Shown: positions 59,094-64,000 of the stretch, piece by piece
Numbering within the stretch: the first letter of the stretch is position 1
Layout of the letters: the number at the start of each line of letters is the position of its first letter
NCBI GenBank assembly: GCA_003281725.1
Contig: QCBC01000002.1
Location: 1 to 64,000 of the forward strand
Source: Pelagibacteraceae bacterium AG-345-O09
GTDB taxonomy: Bacteria > Pseudomonadota > Alphaproteobacteria > Pelagibacterales > Pelagibacteraceae
Reading direction: 5' to 3'
DNA length: 64,000 nt
The notes under the pieces: model-generated
Databases searched by the model: none
What the model saw: the letters and a program-made list of their open reading frames with translations, nothing else
What the model was told of the DNA's origin: nothing
Translations under genes and position numbers: made by a program

Positions 59094-59944
59094 TGTCTAA
59101 TAAAAGTTACTTATCTGTTTATGCCAAATCGTTCAGTTGGGCTGGTTTTTTTTTACCCAAAAAAACGTTAGAAAAATGTTCTGCTTTGTATGATTTTTGT
59201 AGAGTCGCAGACAACATTGCAGATGATAATGAAAATATAGAAAATAAAGAAAAAAAATTTAATCATTTTGAAAATAATTTTAATCAAAAAAACTTTGATG
59301 ATCCTATTATCAAAAATATGTGGGATCTTATTGAAGAATTCAATATATCCTTGAAAATTGTTCAAGATTTACTGATAGGAATAAAATCAGACATTAAAGA
59401 TAAAGTAAAATTAGATACAAAGAAAGATCTGTTGGTTTACTCGTACAGAGTAGCTGGAACTGTTGGATTAATGATGGCAAAAATTTTAAAAGTTAACAAA
59501 AAAAGTTCACTCAAGTCAGCAATCGATCTAGGAATTGCGATGCAACTTACTAATATATCGAGAGATGTAATTGAAGATTCTGAAAATAATCGTTTTTACA
59601 TAAATGAAAGCTTTGAAGAAATTTTGTCAACTATCAATCTTGCTGATACTTTTTATGAAAATTCATTTTATTCAATTAAGGATATACCTATTAGTTTCCG
59701 TTTTTCTATTCTGGTAGCTAGAAGAGTTTATAGAAAAATAGGACATAAGATAAAAAATAAAAAAAATTTAGAAAATTATCTAAATTCAGGAAAGATATAT
59801 GTATCGAATGTTGAAAAAGTCTTCGAGACTTTTCTATCAATTTTTGACTTAATTAGACTATCGTTCAGTCATAAATTAGATGATGAAATACAACATGATC
59901 ATAATTTGATAAATCAGGAAATAAATTTAAATGAAAGAATTTGA
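59093..59944 (+). CDS. crtB: Phytoene synthase CrtB
   Basis: 283 residues, trans-isoprenyl synthase fold. The two aspartate-rich motifs are DFCRVADNIADD (about 30-41) and QLTNISRDVIED (about 152-163). It joins two geranylgeranyl diphosphates to phytoene. crtE, which would supply that substrate, is not in this cluster. It overlaps crtI by 1 bp and crtY by 14 bp. Confidence 0.93.
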   Translation: MSNKSYLSVYAKSFSWAGFFLPKKTLEKCSALYDFCRVADNIADDNENIENKEKKFNHFENNFNQKNFDDPIIKNMWDLIEEFNISLKIVQDLLIGIKSDIKDKVKLDTKKDLLVYSYRVAGTVGLMMAKILKVNKKSSLKSAIDLGIAMQLTNISRDVIEDSENNRFYINESFEEILSTINLADTFYENSFYSIKDIPISFRFSILVARRVYRKIGHKIKNKKNLENYLNSGKIYVSNVEKVFETFLSIFDLIRLSFSHKLDDEIQHDHNLINQEINLNERI

Positions 59945-60998
59945 TTATATTATTGTTGGTGGTGGTTGTGCAGGATTATCACTTGCGTATGAACTTGAGA
60001 TCAATGAAAAATTAAAAAATAAAACTTTAGCTATTATTGAGCCAAGAGCAGAATATAAAAAAGACAAAACCTGGTCTTTTTGGAAAGTGGCAGCGCATAA
60101 TTTTGATGATTGTGTTAAAAAAAATTGGAAAAATTTTTCTATTAATATACCAAAAAAAACTAATCATTTAGAATGTAACATTTATCCATACCAAAGTATT
60201 GATAGTGGGCTGTTCTATGAAAAAATTAACAGTAAATTAAAAGAAAATAATAATATTTCTTTCTTTAAAGATATAAGCGAAATTAGTTCAAAAAATTCTT
60301 TTGTTTTTAATAGTGTTCCATCAATTAAAAAGGATCATCGTAATCTTTGGCAGCATTTTTGTGGTGTAGAAGTTGAAACTAAAAACGATTTCTTTGATGA
60401 TGAAATTTTTAATCTTATGGATTTTGATTGTGATCAAAGAGAAAGTGTGCATTTTTTTTACACTCTACCCTATTCAAAGACTAAGGCTTTAATTGAAACT
60501 ACATGGTTATCAAAAATGAATGATGACTCTCAAAAAGACTATGACACACAAATTAAAGATTATATTGAAAATTACTTAAATTTAAAAAATTACAAAATAA
60601 TTTATAAAGAAGAAGGTGCAATACCTCTTTTTTACCCAATAAATGAAAAAGTTAAAAACAAAATAAATATTGGAACTGCTGGAGGCATGACGAGATTAAG
60701 TACGGGTTACACTTTTCTAAATATTCAAGAACACAGTAGATATATAAGAGAGAATATTGAGAATATTACTCATGCTAAAAAATATAAAATTGGTAATAAG
60801 TATCAATTTTTAGATGAGATATTTCTTAGAGTTCTTGAAAAACACCCAGAAAAAATGCCTGAAATTTTTTTTAAAATGTTTAAGGCCTCTCCAAAGGCTG
60901 TTATAAAATTTTTGTCTAATAAAAGTAACTTTTTTGAGGATTTATCTATTATTTTTAGAATGCCAAAATTAACTTTTATTAAGGCTTTATTTTATTAA
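59931..60998 (+). CDS. crtY: Lycopene beta-cyclase CrtY
   Basis: 355 residues. N-terminal dinucleotide motif IIVGGGCAGLSLAYELE (7-23), KTWSFWKV typical of bacterial CrtY, FYTLPYSKTKALIETTWL and the GGMTRLSTGYTF region near residue 243. It closes both ends of lycopene to give beta-carotene. The N-terminus follows the flavoprotein fold. It is followed by blh after 12 bp. Confidence 0.92.
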   Translation: MKEFDYIIVGGGCAGLSLAYELEINEKLKNKTLAIIEPRAEYKKDKTWSFWKVAAHNFDDCVKKNWKNFSINIPKKTNHLECNIYPYQSIDSGLFYEKINSKLKENNNISFFKDISEISSKNSFVFNSVPSIKKDHRNLWQHFCGVEVETKNDFFDDEIFNLMDFDCDQRESVHFFYTLPYSKTKALIETTWLSKMNDDSQKDYDTQIKDYIENYLNLKNYKIIYKEEGAIPLFYPINEKVKNKINIGTAGGMTRLSTGYTFLNIQEHSRYIRENIENITHAKKYKIGNKYQFLDEIFLRVLEKHPEKMPEIFFKMFKASPKAVIKFLSNKSNFFEDLSIIFRMPKLTFIKALFY

Positions 60999-61010
60999 TT
61001 TAATAAAAAA

Positions 61011-61946
61011 ATGAAAAACCAATTAAAAAAAATAAATTTTAATCATTCTTTCATTTTTTTTTTATTTTGTAATATTTTTTCTTTAACAATTTTAAAATTT
61101 GAGAGTTTAATATTTTCACCATTATTCTGTTTACTTTTAATTTTAAGTATTGGGGTTTCTCATGGTTCACTTGATCATATAAAAGGAAAAAAACTTCTGA
61201 AAATTTTTGAAATAAAAAATATGTATATTTTTTATTTGCTATATATTTTTATTGCTTCAACTGTAATAGTCTTATGGACAATCATGCCATCAATTTCATT
61301 AACAATCTTTCTAATAGTTGCTTCATTTCACTTTGGCAAAGAAGATACTCAGTTTTTAATAGTTGAAAATTCATATTATAACCAATTATTATTTTTCTTG
61401 AAAGGTTTGCTCGTAATTTTAGCGCCTATGTTTTTTCATTTTGAAGAAACAATATCTATATTCAAATTATTACTTATTGATAACGAGTCTTTTTATAGAA
61501 CTTTAGATTTTATTGAAATGAATAACCTTATACTTTTTGGTATTATTTTAAGCACATTATCCAGTTTTTTATTATTTACCAAAGAATTTGAATTAAAAAA
61601 GTTTACTATTTTTTTAGATTATTTTTCAATTTTAATTATAAATTATTATTTTTCACCTCTGATGGCATTTACAATTTATTTTTGTTTTTTACATTCTACT
61701 AGACACGGTATTACTTTGATGCATGAGTTGGATGAGAATGATTTAAAGAATGGGTTTAAAATTTTCATAAAAAAAGCTCTGCCCTTAACCATTCTTACTG
61801 CTACCTTTTGTTTACTTGGGCTTTATTTATTAAATAATTCATACAACTTCGATAGTTCAATTCTAAAAGTTATATTTATAGGTTTGGCGTCTTTAACCTT
61901 TCCACATATATTGCTTGAGTATTTAATAGAAAAAAATGAAAAATAA
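61011..61946 (+). CDS. blh: Beta-carotene 15,15'-dioxygenase, Brp/Blh family
   Basis: 311 residues, about eight membrane helices. Family histidines appear in SHGSLDHIKG (about 50-59), VASFHFGKEDTQF and FLHSTRHGITLMHE. Blh proteins cleave beta-carotene to two retinals, the chromophore of proteorhodopsin. Its place directly after crtY completes the route to retinal. It overlaps ispH by 11 bp. No rhodopsin gene is in the window. Confidence 0.93.
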   Translation: MKNQLKKINFNHSFIFFLFCNIFSLTILKFESLIFSPLFCLLLILSIGVSHGSLDHIKGKKLLKIFEIKNMYIFYLLYIFIASTVIVLWTIMPSISLTIFLIVASFHFGKEDTQFLIVENSYYNQLLFFLKGLLVILAPMFFHFEETISIFKLLLIDNESFYRTLDFIEMNNLILFGIILSTLSSFLLFTKEFELKKFTIFLDYFSILIINYYFSPLMAFTIYFCFLHSTRHGITLMHELDENDLKNGFKIFIKKALPLTILTATFCLLGLYLLNNSYNFDSSILKVIFIGLASLTFPHILLEYLIEKNEK

Positions 61947-62880
61947 AGAATTGAAAATATTATTGTCAGCTCCTAGAGGCTTTTGTGCTGGTGTAGAAAG
62001 AGCTATAGAGATTGTTGAAAAATCAATTCAGAAATATGGTGCTCCAGTATATGTTCGTCATGAAATAGTGCACAATAAATATGTTGTAGATGATTTAAAA
62101 AATAAAGGAGCTATCTTTGTTGAAGAACTAGAAGAGATAGAAGATAAAACTAGACCAGTTATTTTTTCAGCTCATGGTGTTCCAAAAAAAATTCCAGAGG
62201 ACGCTAAAAACTACAATATGACTTATGTTGATGCTACATGCCCATTGGTGTCAAAAGTACACAGAGAAGCTGAAAATCTAAATAAAGCTGGATATCATTT
62301 AATTTTAATAGGACATCAAAATCACCCTGAAGTAATTGGTACTATGGGGCAGTTGCCCAAAGGATCAATTGATCTTATTCAAAATGAAGATGAAGCCAAA
62401 AAATATAAAATTCAAAATAACAAAAAAATTTCTTATGTTACTCAAACAACATTATCAGTAGATGATACAAAAGATATAATCCAAATATTAAAAGATAGAT
62501 TTCCAAATATAAAAGAACCTTTGAAAGAGGATATTTGTTATGCAACTACAAACAGACAAATGGCAGTTAAAAATATTGCAAAAAAATGTGACTTATTTTT
62601 TGTGATTGGCAGTAGAAATTCATCTAATTCAGTTAGATTAGTAGAGGTAGCAAAAAAATCTGGCTGCTCTAATTCAATATTAATTCATTCAAAAAGTGAA
62701 ATCCCATTTGATTTAATCAAAAACGCAAATACGATTGGTGTTTCTTCTGGAGCTTCTGCTCCTGAGATTCTAGTTGATAATTTTATAAATGAGCTAAAAA
62801 ATAGATTTACAGTCAGTATAGATGAGGTAGAAATTATTAAGGAAAACGTTGTTTTCAAAGCTCCAAAAAAATTAAATTAA
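61936..62880 (+). CDS. ispH: 4-hydroxy-3-methylbut-2-enyl diphosphate reductase IspH
   Basis: 314 residues. The three cysteines that bind the 4Fe-4S cluster are in RGFCAGVERA (Cys17), DATCPLV and DICYATTNRQ, with SAHGVP and GASAPEILV also typical. It carries out the last step of the MEP pathway, giving IPP and DMAPP, which feed the carotenoid genes upstream. The ispH-thrB-rnhA order is conserved in alphaproteobacteria, so the crt-blh block is best seen as an insertion before a conserved segment. Confidence 0.97.
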   Translation: MKNKELKILLSAPRGFCAGVERAIEIVEKSIQKYGAPVYVRHEIVHNKYVVDDLKNKGAIFVEELEEIEDKTRPVIFSAHGVPKKIPEDAKNYNMTYVDATCPLVSKVHREAENLNKAGYHLILIGHQNHPEVIGTMGQLPKGSIDLIQNEDEAKKYKIQNNKKISYVTQTTLSVDDTKDIIQILKDRFPNIKEPLKEDICYATTNRQMAVKNIAKKCDLFFVIGSRNSSNSVRLVEVAKKSGCSNSILIHSKSEIPFDLIKNANTIGVSSGASAPEILVDNFINELKNRFTVSIDEVEIIKENVVFKAPKKLN

Positions 62881-62881
62881 A

Positions 62882-63847
62882 ATGGCTGTTTATACAAAAA
62901 TAAATAAAAAAGATATTTCTTATATCAATAAAAAATTTGAAATTGATAAAATTATTAGTTTTAAAGGTATTAAACAAGGGATTGAAAATACTAACTATTT
63001 ATTAAGATCAAAAAATAAAAAATTTATACTTACAATCTTTGAAAAAAGAGTCTCTCAAAATGAAATACCTTTTTTTATGAAGTTAATGGATCAATTAAAT
63101 AATTCAAAAATAAATTGCCCAAAACCTCAAAAAAATAAAAACGGAAAATATCTAGTCAGAATAAGAAAAAAGTCCGCTTGTATTGTTTCTTTTTTAGAGG
63201 GGAAAGATAAAAAGTTACTTAGTTTAAAAAATTGTCACGAAATAGGTAAAACAATTGCTGGAATGCATTTATCAACAAAAAAAATAAATCTTTCCAGAAA
63301 AAACTCTATGGGTATCAAATATCTAAATCCATTACTTAACAGTATTAAATTTAAATCAAAAAAATTTACTAATATAGAAAAATTTTTAAAGATAAATTTT
63401 AAAGATATAAAAATGAAATGGCCAAAAAAATTACCTAATGGGATAATTCATGGAGATTTATTTATAGATAATATTTTTTTTAAAAAAGATAAATTATCAG
63501 GAATAATTGATTTTTACTTTGCTGCAAATGACTATTTTATGTATGAAATTGCTATTTGTGTTAATGCACTATGTTTTGACAAAAAAGCATCTAAATTTTT
63601 CTTAAATAAAAAAAAGGTAAAAAATTTAATTAAAGGGTATGAAAGTGTAAAAAAAGTTTCAATTAAAGAAAAAAAATCATTAAATATTTTATGTCGAGGT
63701 GCAGCGATGAGATATTTTCTAACTAGACTTTTTGACTATTCAAATACACCTAAATCAGCGCTCATTAAAATAAAGGATCCAAGAGAATATTATCAAAAAC
63801 TCTTAATACACAATAATTTAAGGACTTATAAAGATTATTTAAAATAA
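62882..63847 (+). CDS. thrB: Homoserine kinase, APH-fold type (ThrB2)
   Basis: 321 residues. N-terminal [27 protein letters not shown] is the nucleotide-binding lobe, and the catalytic loop is [14 protein letters not shown] (about 193-206), with [15 protein letters not shown] following. This matches the aminoglycoside-kinase-like homoserine kinase of alphaproteobacteria rather than the GHMP type. It phosphorylates homoserine for threonine synthesis. Its stop overlaps the rnhA start by 1 bp. Confidence 0.93.
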   Translation: MAVYTKINKKDISYINKKFEIDKIISFKGIKQGIENTNYLLRSKNKKFILTIFEKRVSQNEIPFFMKLMDQLNNSKINCPKPQKNKNGKYLVRIRKKSACIVSFLEGKDKKLLSLKNCHEIGKTIAGMHLSTKKINLSRKNSMGIKYLNPLLNSIKFKSKKFTNIEKFLKINFKDIKMKWPKKLPNGIIHGDLFIDNIFFKKDKLSGIIDFYFAANDYFMYEIAICVNALCFDKKASKFFLNKKKVKNLIKGYESVKKVSIKEKKSLNILCRGAAMRYFLTRLFDYSNTPKSALIKIKDPREYYQKLLIHNNLRTYKDYLK

Positions 63848-64000
63848 TGATTAAGATTTATACTGACGGTTCATGCATTGGAAATCCAGGTAAAGGTGGT
63901 TGGGCAGCAATTATATTAGATGATGGAAAAAAAACTGAAATAAAAGGAAGCGAAAAAGATACCACAAATAATCAAATGGAATTATTAGCACCTATACAAG
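63847..64000 (+). CDS. rnhA: Ribonuclease HI (5' part only)
   Basis: 51 codons visible; the gene runs off the right edge. [21 protein letters not shown] shows the first catalytic Asp (residue 7), and the [11 protein letters not shown] segment holds the second acidic residue (Glu). It removes RNA from RNA-DNA hybrids. Position after thrB is the usual alphaproteobacterial arrangement. Confidence 0.95.
   Translation, partial: MIKIYTDGSCIGNPGKGGWAAIILDDGKKTEIKGSEKDTTNNQMELLAPIQ

Overview
The window is an AT-rich, very tightly packed bacterial chromosome segment. It holds about 61 protein genes, three tRNAs and the RNase P RNA, with almost no intergenic space. Gene content and order point to an alphaproteobacterium of the SAR11 clade (Pelagibacterales). 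The evidence is lgt-midA-pgeF, prs-rplY-pth-ychF, petABC, a separate F0 ATP synthase operon with both b and b' subunits, ispH-thrB-rnhA, the CcrM methylase, a MarR-OmpR-EnvZ set, and a carotenoid-to-retinal cluster. There are no insertion sequences, phage genes, CRISPR arrays or toxin-antitoxin pairs that I can see.

Layout. 1-7171 (minus): cell wall and division operon, mraZ, ftsZ, rsmH, ftsL, ftsI and a murE-murF fusion cut by the window edge. It is driven by a sigma70-type promoter overlaid with three TGGG repeats, the expected MraZ operator. 7258-7612: rnpB. 7657-9841: a cell-wall amidase and the divergent mlaA-mlaC lipid-transport pair. 9853-14220 (minus): two tRNAs, rpoD, dnaG, yqeY. 14345-18740: carAB. 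18737-22264: a 2OG-Fe(II) oxygenase, an ELM1-family protein, trxB and a J1-crystallin-like ADP-ribosylglycohydrolase homologue. 22271-29240: aspC, then uvrB, a pteridine-reductase-like SDR, folB, uvrC and pgsA. 29237-32829: ilvE, marR-ompR-envZ, ubiK. 32881-38843: lgt, midA, pgeF, prs, rplY, pth, ychF. 38820-41377 (minus): the cytochrome bc1 operon petABC. 41471-43250: trmL, hemF, greA. 43247-47163 (minus): CCA-adding enzyme, tRNA-Gln, ispE, a TPR protein. 47175-49643: a family-4-like UDG, rnhB, ccrM. 49640-51765 (minus): an FAD monooxygenase and mutY. 51766-57593: a DciA-like protein, a DsbA-like thioredoxin, smc and F0 ATP synthase genes atpI-B-E-F'-F. 57633-64000: crtI, crtB, crtY, blh, ispH, thrB and the start of rnhA.

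How the genes work together. The crtI-crtB-crtY-blh genes can turn geranylgeranyl diphosphate into phytoene, lycopene, beta-carotene and then retinal. They lie between the F0 ATP synthase genes and ispH of the isoprenoid precursor pathway. No rhodopsin gene or crtE is in the window. petABC, the F0 genes and the Coq/UbiK factor are the respiratory side of energy conservation.

Most notable observations: an SMC protein of only 798 residues with both ATPase halves but no recognisable hinge domain; three GANTC sites in and around the predicted ccrM promoter; ftsZ placed between mraZ and rsmH; an in-frame MurE-MurF fusion; a tRNA-Val with an atypical D-loop/T-loop elbow; a UDG lacking the Fe-S cysteines; and streamlined junctions in which convergent genes share overlapping stop codons. 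All functional calls come from reading the protein sequences and context. No database search was run.
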